Origin: Closterium sp. Naga37s-1
Taxonomy: Eukaryota > Streptophyta > Zygnematophyceae > Desmidiales > Closteriaceae
Length of the DNA: 64,000 bases
Reading direction: 5' to 3'
NCBI GenBank assembly: GCA_947471745.1
Contig: CANJKZ010000172.1
Coordinates: forward strand, 1,322,501 to 1,386,500
Part shown: piece after piece, positions 10,528 through 21,629 of the stretch
Numbering within the stretch: the first letter of the stretch is position 1
Layout: every line of letters starts with the position of its first letter
Program-made: the position numbers and the translations under genes
Notes under the pieces: model-generated
Told to the model about the DNA's origin: nothing
Seen by the model: the letters and a program-made list of their open reading frames with translations, nothing else
The model's database searches: none

Positions 10528-13133
10528 CATCAAATTCGAGTCGAACCATCGGACTGCGCCAAGACGGCTTCTAGGACTAGGTACGGGTCATTCGAGTACA
10601 CCATGATGCCCTTCGGGCTGACCAACGCACCAGCGACATTTCAGATGACCATGAACGAGGCGTTTAGGCCACTTTTAGATAAATGCGTGATAGTTTACCT
10701 CGACGACATCCTCGTCTACAGTCGCGATAAGCAGCAGCACTTAGCAGATCTGGAAGCAATATTTAAAATCTTAGACGAGCACTGGCTACTTGCCAAGGGT
10801 TCCAAGTGCGAGTTTTTTAGGACAGGCTAGAGTTTTTAGGGCACGTTATTTCGGAGGCTAGGGTTAAAATTGAGCCGAAGAAGCTGGACACGGTAAAAGC
10901 GTGGCACCTAGCAGATCTGGAAGCAATATTTAAAATCTTAGACGAGCACCGGCTACTTACCAAGGGTTCCAAGTGCGAGTTTTTTCAGGACAGGCTAGAG
11001 TTTTTAGGGCATGTTATTTCAAAGGCTAGGGTTGAAATTGAGCCGAAGAAGCTGGACACGGTAAAAGCGTGGCACCCCCCGACGAATATCACGGAACTAC
11101 AGAGTTTTTTGGGGTTCGTGAACTTTGTGCGTCGGTTCGTCCTCGACATGGCGCGGTTAACGGCACCACTAACAGACTTACTGAGAAAGGGGGTCGCTTT
11201 TACGTGGGGGGAGAAGGAGCATGCTGCCTTCTCTGCCCTGAAAAATGTTCTCTGTTCACCGCCCGTACTGCGCATCGCCGACCCACACCGCCCATTCGAA
11301 GTAGTTAAAGACGCAAGCGACATCGCCATCGGAGCCGTACTGCTACAGGATTTCAGCAACGGCCTACAGCCCATCGCTTACGAATCACGAAAACTGCATC
11401 CGCCCGATAAGAATTACCCGATACACGACCGCGAAATGCTCGCGATCGTGCATGCATTTAAAGTGTGGCGCTGCTACTTGACCGGTGCAGATGTGACAAT
11501 ACAAACAAACCATAAATCGCTACAGTACCTCCGCGCACAGCCCCACCTAAACCCACGACAGATTCGCTGGCTCGATTTCCTCGAGTCAACTTTCCACTAC
11601 ACAGTCACCTACAAAAAGGGGGCATCGAACATAGCCGACGCACTGACCCGCCTCACTGCCCAGATCCACGCGATACTACTTGCCCAGACCAGCCCACTAA
11701 TGACAGGACTATTTACCCACGGGTACCAAACGGATCCATTCTTCACAGGAGGAAATTCGCAGCGGTTCGCAGCAGCAAAGGGAGTCTATTACGTAAAAGC
11801 CGGCACCGACCGCATCTGGGTACCAGGATACACACTATTATGGGAATTACTGCTACAGGAGGCACATGACGGAGTTACCTCAGGCCACTTCGGAGTAGAA
11901 AAAACACGGCAGCAGCTGCTGCGGCATTATTACTGGCCCGAAATGCTGACCGACGTGCAGCGACACGTGGCATCATGTCCCACCTGCCAGCTCATGAAAT
12001 CATCACGGAAGCGGCCGGCAGGACAGTTGCAGCCGATACCACCCCCAGAGCGTGCTTGACAGCAGGTGACGATGGACTTCGTCACGGGGTTACCGGCCGG
12101 AGCAAGTGGAAACGACGCGATCCTGGTCGTCGTCGATCGGCTGACGAAAATGGCACATTTCGCAGCCTGCAAGAAATCGATCACAGCCGAAGAAACAGCC
12201 CGCCTCTTCATCTCCGCCGTCGTTCGACTGCACGGGATACTAGCAGCGATCATCAGCGATCGTGACACGAGATTCACCAGCAACTTCTGGCGGAACCTGT
12301 GGCAGCAGTTTGGCACGCGACTACAGTTTAGTTCCTCGTACCACCCCGAGACCGACGGACATACAGAAAGGACAAACCAGACCATGGAGCAACTCATCCG
12401 AGCCACGTGCGACGACCCGACCACATGGGAACATCAGCTGCCACTCATCGAATTCGCATACAACAACTCACCATCCGCCACGACCCAACAGTCACCGTTT
12501 TACCTGAACTACGGACAAGACCTCGCAGTACCCGTGACCCCAAATCTCGACAACCCGGTGCCACGAGCGCAACAGTTCGCCGTAATTTTACACGCAGCAC
12601 GGACCCGAGCAGCAGACGCAATTAAAAAATCAAACATCATCGCTAAACGCAACGCTGACCGCCACCGCCGACCCGTCACTTACCAGCCCGACGACCTCGT
12701 TCTACTCGACACCCAGAACCTCCGCCTGCCCATCACCCCAAAACTCCGCCCCAGATATTGCGGGCCATTTCGCATCAGCCACATGATCACACCCGTCACC
12801 GCCCACCTCCTCCTACCTGCTGACTGGTACGTCAACCCGTCCTTCCACGTCAGCCTGCTTCGCCCTTACATACCATCCACAAGCCAACTGCCTCGCAATC
12901 GCCCAGCCAGCATGACACGACCGCCGACCGAGCCAATCATCACGCCCGAGAAGATTCTGAGCCACCGAGTTCGTGACCCACGGGGAGCTCAAAGGATCGA
13001 GTTTCTAATCCGCTGGAGAGACCGTACGCCCACCGAGGACAACTGGGTCCCCCTGGACAGAATTGAAAACCACCCCGTCCTCACCGAGTATCTGCGCAGC
13101 CGAAGTTTTCGGGACGTACACGCGCTTTCGTAA
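10528..13133 (+). pseudogene. Chromovirus pol, 3' part: RT, RNase H, integrase, chromodomain
   Basis: The RT resumes with HQIRVEPSD, MMPFGLTNAPATFQ and the catalytic VIVYLDDILVY. A 167-bp tandem duplication (10744-10910 and 10911-11077) and a 1-base loss then break the frame. From 11109 come the RT connection and RNase H (FEVVKDASDIAIGAVL), the integrase HHCC (ending CPTCQLMKSS), a TGA at 12057 where related elements have Trp, and the integrase core (TMDFVTGLP, IISDRDTRFTS, PETDGHTERTNQ). The C-terminus (RRIEFLIRW-type, here AQRIEFLIRWRDRTPTEDNW) is a chromodomain, thought to guide integration to heterochromatin. The frame ends at TAA 13131-13133. Confidence 0.9.
10744..11077 (+). repeat. 167-bp tandem duplication in chromovirus RT
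   Basis: The segments 10744-10910 and 10911-11077 are direct copies with a few substitutions. 167 is not a multiple of three, so the duplication destroys the frame. It encodes the region just after YLDD (LEAIFKILDEH...EFLGHVIS). Confidence 0.92.
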
Positions 13134-13144
13134 GGAGGGCCTCC

Positions 13145-13147
<3 letters not shown>

Positions 13148-13180
<33 letters not shown>
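13148..13180 (+). repeat. 33-base G tract at the chromovirus polypurine tract
   Basis: An unbroken run of 33 G lies between the pol stop and the 3' LTR, where the plus-strand primer (polypurine tract) is expected. It is far longer than a typical tract and may be an expansion or an assembly-sensitive homopolymer. Confidence 0.8.
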
Positions 13181-13181
<1 letters not shown>

Positions 13182-13183
13182 AG

Positions 13184-13535
13184 TGTAAGGAAAATTCCTT
13201 TTCCTTACTTCGCGTCCCTGCTCAGCGCGTACACCACTGTTCCCGCCAACAGCACCCAACAGGAATCCGTTACCACTCGCGACACTCGCCTCGACATTGT
13301 TCCCGCCACTGTTCACGACGCGACCCAACCTCACGGTTCGGTTGGTAACCCGCGCTCCGGACCTCCGCCTCGACATTTTCCCAACCTCGGCGCTAGGCCT
13401 GTCGCGCACCCCATTTTCCACACATTACCGTTACCACTATAGCTTCGCTATATATTCTTCGCTCATGCCTTCACTCATTGTACTCTTGCTTCGATACTAA
13501 AATTCTCGTTCGTTCACTCAATTGCACTCGTAACA
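13184..13535 (+). repeat. Chromovirus 3' LTR (352 bp)
   Basis: It begins TGTAAGG and ends GTAACA. It contains everything in 860-1126 plus the start and a ~75-base segment (CTATATATTCTTCGCTCATG and following) missing from the left copy. Substitutions between the copies indicate an older insertion than copia A. Confidence 0.88.
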
Positions 13536-14279
13536 CGAAGCTGGCAACGAGCAAAAGTTATACCTTCAAGTGCAAAAAACCTAACTTAAAAAATATCTAG
13601 GTTTGCTTGTGAAAATAATTTACCATGTTCTCCTCCAGATATTTGTTGTGGGTGGGTGGGTGGGTGGGTGGGACCCTAGATCTACTCCCTTCCAGCAGGG
13701 CAACTGTCCGCGTCAGCAGATTTTTCTAATCAACCACGCTACGAACTTCAGCCAGCGTGGCTAAAACGGCTCGCGGTGGCAGCGTGTCCCCGCGGACCTG
13801 CGAAAAGCTCAGCCAACCCCAACCCAGCATGCGTGCAGCGTGCGTATCGAGATTGGTGATTTTTTCCGAGTCTCGGAATTCGAGTCTCACATCCCCGACT
13901 GGACTCAGAGGGGGCTCTCTTGAGCCTCGACCTCAACTCCTCCTGGGCGTGGTCAGGTCGTATGTCTCTTGTACCTTCTCTGCGGTCCAATTCGTTGCGT
14001 CGCGGTGCGAAACGGTAAACCTCGGAAACCGCTTTCCACCGTGTATCATCGTCCTGAGCCACGAAGCTTGAACTGTAAATGTACGACTGGCCCACGCAAT
14101 TCCAGCGAAAGTCCTCACTGCTTTCCTCTCTTCCAAGGTTTCCTTTCCTTTCCGTTAGCTTGACTTCTGTTCGAACGCAGTTTTGCTTCCTAGTTTCCTT
14201 TTAACCAACATATTTAGACTATCCATCTCGTTGATTCGAAGGGTTCTGTCGGTTAGCGAGGGAAGTTTCCCACGGGGAT
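13536..14279. other. Spacer and probable 5' region of the zinc-knuckle gene
   Basis: No coding region is supported. It contains a (GTGG)n microsatellite at about 13648-13672, which could form a G-quadruplex. The last few hundred bases, pyrimidine-rich and without repeats, are a reasonable place for the promoter and 5' UTR of the gene starting at 14280, but I see no clear TATA box. Confidence 0.5.
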
Positions 14280-17200
14280 ATGGCAGGGCAGGCAGGCAGG
14301 GATGGCGCTGACGTCAGCGGCACGGAGCGGCCCGGCGTGAGCGTGCAGCCGCCGTCGACCGCGTCGTCCTCTTCGCACGCGCTGTCGTCGCCCGGGGCCA
14401 CCGCCGCGGCACGCCCTTCTAAGGTGACCCCTCGCTCCCGCTCTCGCCCACTCGCTCCCGCCTTCTCGCTCCCGCCTTCTCGCTCCCGCCTTCTCGCTCC
14501 CGCCTTCTCCCTCTCGCCCGCGCGCTCTCCCCGTAGCAGTCTCTCCGCGGGCTGCGGTCGCCTTTCTTCCTTCATCCGTCGCCGTTAATTTTCCGCTCAC
14601 CATCGACATCCGTCTCGCCGTCGCCTATTCGTCGTTGCCCCCTTCCATCTCTCCGCGGCCTCCCCACCGTATGCTTCCTGTGTTCCCCCTCCCCCCTTCC
14701 CCCCTCCTCTTCCCCGTGCTCCTCCCCGCGCGTGCGGCAGCCGAATCCGTTCGGGGCGGCGCGGCCGCGCGAGCAGGTGATAGCGGAGCGCAAGGGCGTC
14801 ACGGAGGCGGACCTGCTGCGCGAGCTCGCGTCCAAAGAGTGGCGCCCCACGGTGAGTCGCGTCTTGATTCGCCCCACGGTGAGTCGCGTCTTGATTCGGC
14901 CCACGGTGAGTCGCGTCTTGATTCGCCCCACGGTGAGTCGCGTCTTGATTCGCCCCACGCTGAGTCGCGTCTTGATTCGCCCCACGCTGAGTTGCGTCTT
15001 GATTCGCCCCACGCTGAGTCGCGTCTTGATTCGCCCCACGCTGAGTTGCGTCTTGATTCGCCCCACGCTGAGTCGCGTCTTGATTCGCCCCACGCTGAGT
15101 TGCGTCTTGATTCGCCCCACGGTGAGTCGCGTCTTGATTCGCCCCACGCTGAGTTGCGTCTTGATTTGCCCCACGCTGAGTTGCGTCTTGATTCGCCCCA
15201 CGCTGAGTCGCGTCTTGATTCGCCCCACGCTGAGTCGCGTCTTGATTCGCCCCACGCTGAGTTGCGTCTTGATTCGCCCCACGCTGAGTTGCGTCTTGAT
15301 TCGCCCCACGCTGAGTCGCGTCTTGAGGCGCTCGGAGGCTAGTTTGCGCCCCGCAGTGAGCGCGCGCATGCTGACGGACTAGTTATAGCTCGACGTGATC
15401 CAATACTCGTAGGAGTTGCAGTTTTATATGAGGCTCGGTTTGCTCGTTTCACACAAGTTCCCTACCGATGCAAGTCACGGTCTAAGAAAACGAACCTTGA
15501 AAAATCTTGTTACGTCGAGCACGGGGGGATGAGGGAGTGACGGAAAGTGGACGGGAAAGGAAGATATGGGGTACAGCGTTGAAAAGAGGGGGAATGAGAG
15601 CGAGACGGCGAGGAGGAGCGTTGCTCGGGGAGCGCGTCGTCCCTTCTGCCGGGGGGTCCATGCCGCACCTCTCTCCTCACCCCTCCACTCACCCGCACCC
15701 ACACCCCTTCCCCTTCCCCGCGCCCCACCTTTCCCCGCCTTTCTCCCCTTTCCCCTGTTCCTCCCCCCTCCGCTCGCCCTTCCCCAGGTGGTGCTGTCGG
15801 AGGCGCAGAAGGAGGAGCAGAAGGCGGCGGAGGCGGAGCTGGCGTTCGCGCGGGACGAGCTGGCGCGCGCGCCGGCGGGCGATGAGGCGCGGCGCGCGGA
15901 GCTGGAGGGCGAGGTGAAGGCGCGCGAGGCCACGCTGCACGACCTGCTCGCGTCGTTCGAGGTGAGTGAGCGGTGAGAGAGCGCGGCGAGAGGCGAGAGG
16001 TGTGGCGGTGCTTTTGAGAGTACTTAAAAGCAAGTCCAACAGAGGTGTGGCGGTGAGCTGCTTGCTTCGTTGGAGGTGCGAGGTGTGGCGCTTTTGGAGG
16101 TCTCGTCTCTCCCTTTTCTCCCCTCCTCCCTCACTCCCTCCCCCCCCCCTCGCTCGCGTCGTGAGGAGTGAGAGGTGAGAGGTTTGGTGGTATTTTGAGG
16201 CATCCCCATCTGCGGCGACACCCGCTTGCTTCCCTCTCTCCCCTCCCGCTCTCCCTCTCTACCTCCTGCCTCCCTCCCTTCTTTTCCTCCCTCCCTTTTT
16301 CCCTTCCTTCCTCCCTCCCTCCCCTCCCCTCTCCACTGCCTTGTTTTCTTTCCCCCACCTCTATCTCCGCCCACAAGCAGTACTCACCTCGCCGCATCAC
16401 CACGCCGCCATGCCCCGTGCCGCTGCGCTCCTCATTGCGCTTCCCCCCCTCTCTCCGCTCCCGCCCATCATCCCCGCCCCTCTGTCCGCTTTTCCTTTGC
16501 CTCCTCGCTTTCCACGGAACCCCCCTCCCCTCTCGCCGCGCAGAAAATGGCGCTGGAGAAGCAATCAGCCGGAGGGGGAGGGGGGGTCAGGCGCGGAGCG
16601 GAGCGGGGCGGGGCGGGGGGAGGAGCAGGGGGAGGGGGGCATGCGCACGCTGCCCCGGAGTCATACGGGGGGGGCTTTGGGGGGAGGCGGGGGAGGGAGG
16701 GGCAGGGGGGGGAGCATGGGGGCGCGGGGAGCTATGGGGATGCGTGGGGCGGGGGAGGAGGGCGGAGAGGAGGCGGCGGAGGCGGAGGCGCGTGCTACAA
16801 CTGTGGCGAGGTGAGCTGAGGGGTGCTGTGAGCTGAGGGGTGCTGTGAGCTGAGGGGTGCTGTGAGCTGGCTATTATCCTGTTTTCACTGGTGCTGCCAA
16901 ATTCTTAAGCATGTTGAGACTCACTGGAGCGCTGTGGCACCCTCTGCGCCTGCGCTCTCTCTTCCCCCCTGCAGCTGCGCCCTCTGCTCTCGTCGCGTGG
17001 CCTCAGCCCACTTATGCCGTACCCTTACCCCTTGCCATGGCACCACCACTGCATTCGGCTCTCCACCCATCACCCACTCCCCCACACTCGTCCTCGCCCC
17101 AACCCATGGCCCCCACCCACGCTACTCGCCCCGGCTGTATGCCCCACCCGTGCCATGCATCACCGCTCTGCACCACACGCCCCGAGTGCCCTCACTTCTT

Positions 17201-17766
17201 GCGCTCCCAACCATTGCGCCCTAAACCCAGCCCCCCTTCAACACTCAACTGTCACGCCCCCTCTTCCCCCCCCCCCCCCCCCCCTTTCCCTCCCTCTACC
17301 TCCTACCCCCACCACCCCTCCCCCTCCCCTCCCCCCTGCCCAGGTGGGTCACTTCTCCCGCGAGTGCCCCAATGCCCCCGGGGGCGCAGGTTCGCGCTCA
17401 GGGGGGTATGGCAGCAGGGGGGGCGGAGGGGGGCGGGGGGGCGGGGGAGGCGGGTGCTACAACTGTGGGGAGGAGGGGCACTTCGCACGCGAGTGCCCCC
17501 AGGGCCGATCCTCCAGCTTCGGCGGCGGCGGCGGGTACAGCGGAGGCGGGGGTGGGTACAGCAGGAGCAGCAGCGGGGGTGGGTATGGTGGGGGTGGTGG
17601 GGGGTATGGTGGCGATGGCGGTGGGTATGGGGGGGGAGGGGGGAGCTATGGGGGAGGCTATGGGGGAGGCTATGGGGGGGATGGGGGGGGAGGAGGATCG
17701 CGAGGGTATGATGACAAGGCAGGCGGGGGGAGACGGGGCTACGGCAGTGGCTGGGGGGACCATTGA
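14280..17766 (+). CDS. Glycine-rich two-CCHC protein with eIF4B-like NPFG motif, five exons
   Basis: Exons 14280-14423, 14741-14851, 15788-15961, 16544-16810 and 17344-17766 join in frame to 372 codons; all four introns are GT-AG and phase 0. The product has a Ser-rich N-terminus, the motif [11 protein letters not shown] at the start of exon 2 (like the NPFG-A-RPRE box of eIF4B), a charged helix likely to be a coiled coil ([13 protein letters not shown]... to LLASFE), a Gly/Arg-rich stretch, two zinc knuckles ([14 protein letters not shown], split by intron 4, and [14 protein letters not shown]) and a Gly/Tyr-rich tail ending GSGWGDH. Such proteins bind single-stranded RNA and take part in translation or mRNA handling; the exact role is inferred. 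Exon 2 ends in the splice-donor array described separately. Confidence 0.8.
14843..15328 (+). repeat. 27-bp tandem array carrying copies of the exon-2 splice donor
   Basis: Eighteen units of 27 bp (core CCCACGGTGAGTCGCG) start in the last codons of exon 2 and run into intron 2. Units 1-4 and 11 keep GTGAGT (GT at 14852, 14879, 14906, 14933 and 15122); the others read CTGAGT, so the donor GT is gone. Because 27 is divisible by three and the array stays open, using a later donor would add multiples of nine residues (VSRVLIRPT) without a frame change. Confidence 0.9.
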
Positions 17767-18790
17767 GGTTGAGAGGCGATTTGGTGTGTCTTGCTAACGT
17801 GTTGACGATGTGGATTGGATTGGAGCTCAGTTGTGGGTGTGCACTGCTGTACCAACTTGAAGTCTTGCACACCGTATTGAATGTACTTTGCAACTACCGT
17901 AGCTTGTGCAACTGATTGAGACTCTGGGTGTTTATGGAGGTTCACTTGAACGTGTGGTGTGGATTGCTTACCGACCGGTAGATAGAGACTCAATGAGAGT
18001 CCGAAGTGGCTCGAGCCTTGGATTGCCGTGTCACCTGGATTCAGTGAGCACAGGATTTGATTCACTCCACGTGGCAGGACGGTGCTCTGCTCAGGATGCA
18101 CATGCTAGGGCAGGATGCACATGCTAGGGCAGGATGCACATGCTAGGGCAGGATGCACATGCTAGGGCAGGATGCACATGCTAGGGCAGGCTGGCCTGGA
18201 AGTACCGCTGGTCGTGGTACGGTAAGAGGTTCTATTCATTCCAGATCAAGGCCTTTCATTAGCCCCAACACACAAACATGGGATGCAAACGGCTAAGGAC
18301 AGGAGCTGTCACGGGCAGGAATGCTTGCAAGGCAAGGCAGGTCATTGCTGCTTGCAGCTTACCAGCATTCCTGCCCTGATACTCATTGCTCACTACATCA
18401 CACATGCTCACTACACAATCTAGCACGTGCAGTACCCACTGGAGCATGATGCATCACCTACCGTACTAGAACACTACCCACTTCAGGGCATCACAGCAGC
18501 ACCATCTCACTGTTTCACTCCACTCCCACCCAGCACCTCCACATCACGCTGCAGCAGCAGCAGCAGCAGCGGGGAGTTTGACTCCCAGGAGCTGCCCACC
18601 CCAGATGACGCCCGACACGCTGTTCCCCACCACCACAGCATATCTGCTCACCCTGCTGTTCACGCCGTTGCCCCGCCTCACCTGCATATCCACCTGCATG
18701 CGGCTGCTGTGTGCCCTGCTGCTGTGCGCCTTGCTGCTGCCCGCCCTGCTGCGGCGTGCCCCCTGCTTGGCGGGGCCACGGGCCATGGCT
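17767..18790. other. 3' region of the zinc-knuckle gene and spacer
   Basis: The stretch holds the probable 3' UTR. Bases 17768-17802 have a close relative at 28987-29015. Five copies of an 18-bp unit (GGCAGGATGCACATGCTA) lie at about 18085-18187, and a short CAG run at 18548-18570. Open frames on both strands after 18400 are low-complexity and I do not support them as genes. Confidence 0.55.
18085..18187. repeat. 18-bp minisatellite
   Basis: Five nearly perfect tandem copies of GGCAGGATGCACATGCTA. Confidence 0.9.
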
Positions 18791-18794
18791 GTCG

Positions 18795-19600
18795 AAGAGA
18801 TAGGCCCCGCCCTCGCTTGGGCGCAGCCGATCTCGCCGTCGACGAGAAGTTCTCGACGGATTGGTCGAAGAAGTCAGCTTCTGCAGTTCGACGGAAGTTG
18901 CGGTCGAGCAGGTTCTGCTCGATAGAATCTAGTCGACGAGCTCTGCGCGACGAGCTCTGGTCGACGATCTCTGCGCGACGAGCTCCCGTCGAAGAGCGCT
19001 GGTCGAAGAGTTCGGGTCGAGGAACTCTGGTCGAAGAGTTCAGGTCGAGGAGCTCTGCTCGGCGAACCCTGTTCGACCGAGCGATGGCGAGTCCTTCGAC
19101 CGAAGTTGAAGAGTTGTGCGAAACCCTGCAGAGGCGTGCGAACTTTCGCCCAGGAGGTTTTGGCGAAGTTCTACCTGCGGAACGGCAGGTCGACGGTGCG
19201 CACCTGGTGAAACCGACGACAAGTTTTCTACCTGGCACCTGCGCAATGTGCCTGACGGTGAAACCGTCAACCTGCACCTACTTGGTAGGTGTGCACATCT
19301 GCGCAAATAGACAACCTGCGACTACATATAGTTACCTGCGACTGCAGATAGTCACCTGCGACTGCAGTGCTGGCAGACCGCTCAATGTGCAACGTTGGCA
19401 GATCACTCTGCTGCAATGTTGGCAAGCCGCTCTTCTGCTGCGATGGAAGATTTCGCCCTTGCTAGGTGTTGCATGCCCTTCTAGTCCTTTTGTTCTGCAT
19501 GCCTCAATTGTACTATCAACTTTTCATTGCAAGTTGTTCTTGTCAACTTCCTTAGTGGAAACTCTTGCAAACTTCTCTGTGAACACAAGCAAGAAGTAAG
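18795..19600 (+). repeat. GTCGA-rich unclassified repeat, copy 1
   Basis: It begins with GGCCCCGCCCTCGCTTGGGC, is dense in GTCGA (often GTCGAAGAGTTC, GTCGACGAGCTC) for about 400 bases, then passes through CCTGCGACTGCAG-type repeats to an end resembling TTAGTGGAAACTCTTGC. Copy 2 (35688-36708 plus 42652-42780) shares the start, the GTCGA phase and the end. There is no recognisable coding domain, although one long frame stays open across it because of the repeat phase. Confidence 0.6.
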
Positions 19601-19644
19601 AACGTTAGAACAACGTTACGATCACCTGCACAACTCCGTGCCCT

Positions 19645-20604
19645 CTACAGTAGTCCACTCCCGTTGTGTAGTGACCCTCCGCAATGGCGCGTATGAGCAT
19701 CCTCCCCATGCTCCCCATGCCCGCCCTGCCTCATGCGCCTGCTGCCCTGCCCGCTCCGCGCGCACCCTGCGCCCCCGGAACTGCCTTCGCCACTGCGCCC
19801 ACCGCGGCCGCCGCCGTTGGGGAGGAGCGCGAGGAGCGCCTCGACGGTGGGCGCGTTGGCGCTCTCGAGGAACGCGTCGAGGCGCGCCTCCGCGTGCAGC
19901 AACCACCAGCCGGCGCGCTGCAGCCAATCGGAGGCGGCGAGGGGCAGCGAGAGCACGGCGGCGGCGGACGCGGACGAGTCGCACGCGGCGCTCTGCACGA
20001 TCGCGAGCGAGTCGGGCGGGCCGGCCGTGGCGTCGCCTCCGACGAGAAGCGCGTCGACGAGCAGGTTGTAACTGCCCGTCGCGTTCCTGCGGGCGGGACA
20101 GCGCGGGGAGGAGCGCGTGGGAGGCACAGAAATGGGAATCTGTCAAGCAACGGGGAGAATCGTACCACGAGTGAAAATGGGAGGAAGAGGGGGCCCCTTT
20201 TGCGGCCTATTGCTTAAGCCGGGCTCATGACTGATTCTCGTTCCTCGTAGGCTTTTCCGCGAGAAGAACGAGAGGGGGGCAGGGTGGAGGCGAGACTCAT
20301 TTGAAGACGGTGAGGTGGAAGCGGCCGTCAACGAACGTCGGTCCGCAGAGCAGTTCTTCAGCCGAGCGACGACGTCCACCGTCAGATTGCCGACGGCCGT
20401 CAGGTTCAGCGGAGGACCGCGCGGCTCCCCATTAGGTCCGCCGCCAGGTCCGACGCGCCCACCAGACCTCCGCCGCGCGGTCCGCCGCGCGGTCCCCCTG
20501 GCGAACCGTGACCACTGGGCGGCCCTCCGCCAAGCGGGCTGCGCCAAGGTGGACGACGCTGCGAGGGGCGTGAAGCAGACGAGAAGCAATGCTCTGGAGG
20601 CCAT
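19645..20604 (-). CDS. Probable secreted glycoprotein, two exons, unknown function
   Basis: Exon 1 (20604-20297) and exon 2 (20086-19645) join in frame to 249 codons with GT-AG ends (donor GTCTCG, weak; acceptor preceded by a pyrimidine-rich CCCGCCCGCAG). The N-terminus MASRALLLVCFTPLAASS looks like a signal peptide. Several N-glycosylation sequons follow (NLT twice, NCS, NAT). The middle is Arg/Gly/Pro-rich and exon 2 holds Ala/Leu-rich likely helices (SDWLQRAGWWLLHAEARLDA). I do not recognise the family. A TATTATACT sequence lies about 20 bases upstream of the ATG. The model rests on the sequence only, and the C-terminal Gly/Ser part may be wrong. Confidence 0.45.
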
Positions 20605-21480
20605 GGCTGGGAGTTGTGAGTATAATAGCAGGCTCCGAGTGCGTGAGAAGAAGTTTACAATCTAGTGTACTGCAGTCGTTGTGGGGTTGAAGAGAATGCA
20701 GGTGATTGGTTGGAAGTCTCCGCGCTCGACGACCATTTGTAGCTTCTCCTTGTCTACAGATCGACGACTAGTCAACTCTGCAGCAATTTGCGATTTAGGT
20801 ACGGTACCGCACCTCGGTCGCTGACTTCGGCTCTGATTGGCTCAGACAGAGGTTTACAGCTTGTCGGGCCGTTTGGATTACTTGTCGAGCCGTCTGATTT
20901 CCTTGTCGAACTGTTTGGTTCGGGCTTGGCAAGGAACGAGACTCGATTGAAAATTTTACGGGAAAATATCAAACTGGGGCCGAATATTAGTAGGGAAGTG
21001 ACCAAATTAGGGCCGGGAAAAGTGCACAAATATTGACGGGGTTGTTGGGCGAGGGTTGTTACGATTTCGCCCTACCCTTCGCAGCACTTTGAAAGAGGGG
21101 ACTTCGGATTTGGTTGCCGAAGTCCCAAGTTGCCATGGCCAAGTTTCCGATTGTCAGCGGCCAAGATTAGTAATCTTGACCTGCGCGGTCCGCAACTTGG
21201 GCCGCGGGCTTTAATCCCAACCGTGGGGTATATCATCGGGCGTGACCAGGTGCCAGGTGGCAGGGCCAAGGTTTCGAACCAAGATTTAAAGGAAACTACT
21301 AAATCTCGACTTTATTGGTTCAATTTCTTGTTTTAGATTAAGATCGCCGCCTATTACGAAGCTCACGTCGTATTCCTCTTGGGATGGTTTCGTCGTGTTT
21401 ATATATTTTAAAACAGAAGTACATGATTGTTTTCCTGAAAAAATACATCACTTCACCTGACCCAAGAAAGAAAGAAAAAA
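20605..21480. other. Spacer left of copia C
   Basis: No gene is supported. Bases 20950-21020 (GGGGCCGAATATTAGTAGGG and following) are, in reverse complement, related to 28815-28885 on the other side of copia C. An A-rich end (21464-21480) contains the target AAAAA of copia C. Confidence 0.5.
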
Positions 21481-21616
21481 TGTCAAACATTATATGTTTA
21501 TATTGTGTAGGCTATAGTGGGTTTAGCCTTAGGGGGTACAGCTTTGTTAGGGTTTCCTACTTGTATCCCCCTCCTACCTAGTTTCATCGATCCTCGTTCT
21601 ATTCTAGATTCTAACA
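21481..21616 (+). repeat. 5' LTR of copia C (136 bp)
   Basis: It is identical to 28371-28506. It contains the hairpin GGCTA-N9-TAGCC (within GGCTATAGTGGGTTTAGCC) found in several LTRs here. Confidence 0.96.
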
Positions 21617-21629
21617 TGGTATCAGAGCC
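21617..21629 (+). promoter_or_regulatory. Primer-binding site of copia C
   Basis: TGGTATCAGAGCC directly follows the LTR, matching initiator tRNA-Met. The junction ACATGG creates an ATG. Confidence 0.95.

Larger units (their letters stand above)
860..13535 (+). mobile_element. Ty3/gypsy chromovirus, decayed, with copia A nested inside
   Basis: The element runs from a 5'-truncated LTR (860-1126) through primer site, gag, protease, RT, RNase H, integrase and chromodomain to a 3' LTR (13184-13535). The order protease-RT-RNase H-integrase and the C-terminal chromodomain place it in the chromovirus branch of Ty3/gypsy. Removing the 7,014 bases of copia A plus one target duplication leaves about 5.7 kb, a normal size. 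It is inactive: gag has in-frame TAG codons at 1892 and 2195, pol has stops at 3244 and 12057, RT contains a 167-bp duplication, and the 5' LTR is cut by A'. Confidence 0.9.

Noticed and set aside
13148-13180. G33 as a functional G-quadruplex
   Set aside because: Its position explains it as an expanded polypurine tract or sequencing-sensitive homopolymer; no other evidence for a regulatory role.
14843-15328. CRISPR-like array of 27-bp repeats
   Set aside because: Units are contiguous with no spacers, the window is eukaryotic, and the array starts at a splice donor.
14572-15382. Long open frames on both strands over the 27-bp array
   Set aside because: They are produced by a repeat length divisible by three; only the exon 2 part is supported.
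18427-19599. A 390-codon plus-strand open frame as a gene
   Set aside because: It crosses spacer, a CAG run and the whole GTCGA-rich repeat copy 1; the openness follows from the repeat phase and no domain is recognisable.
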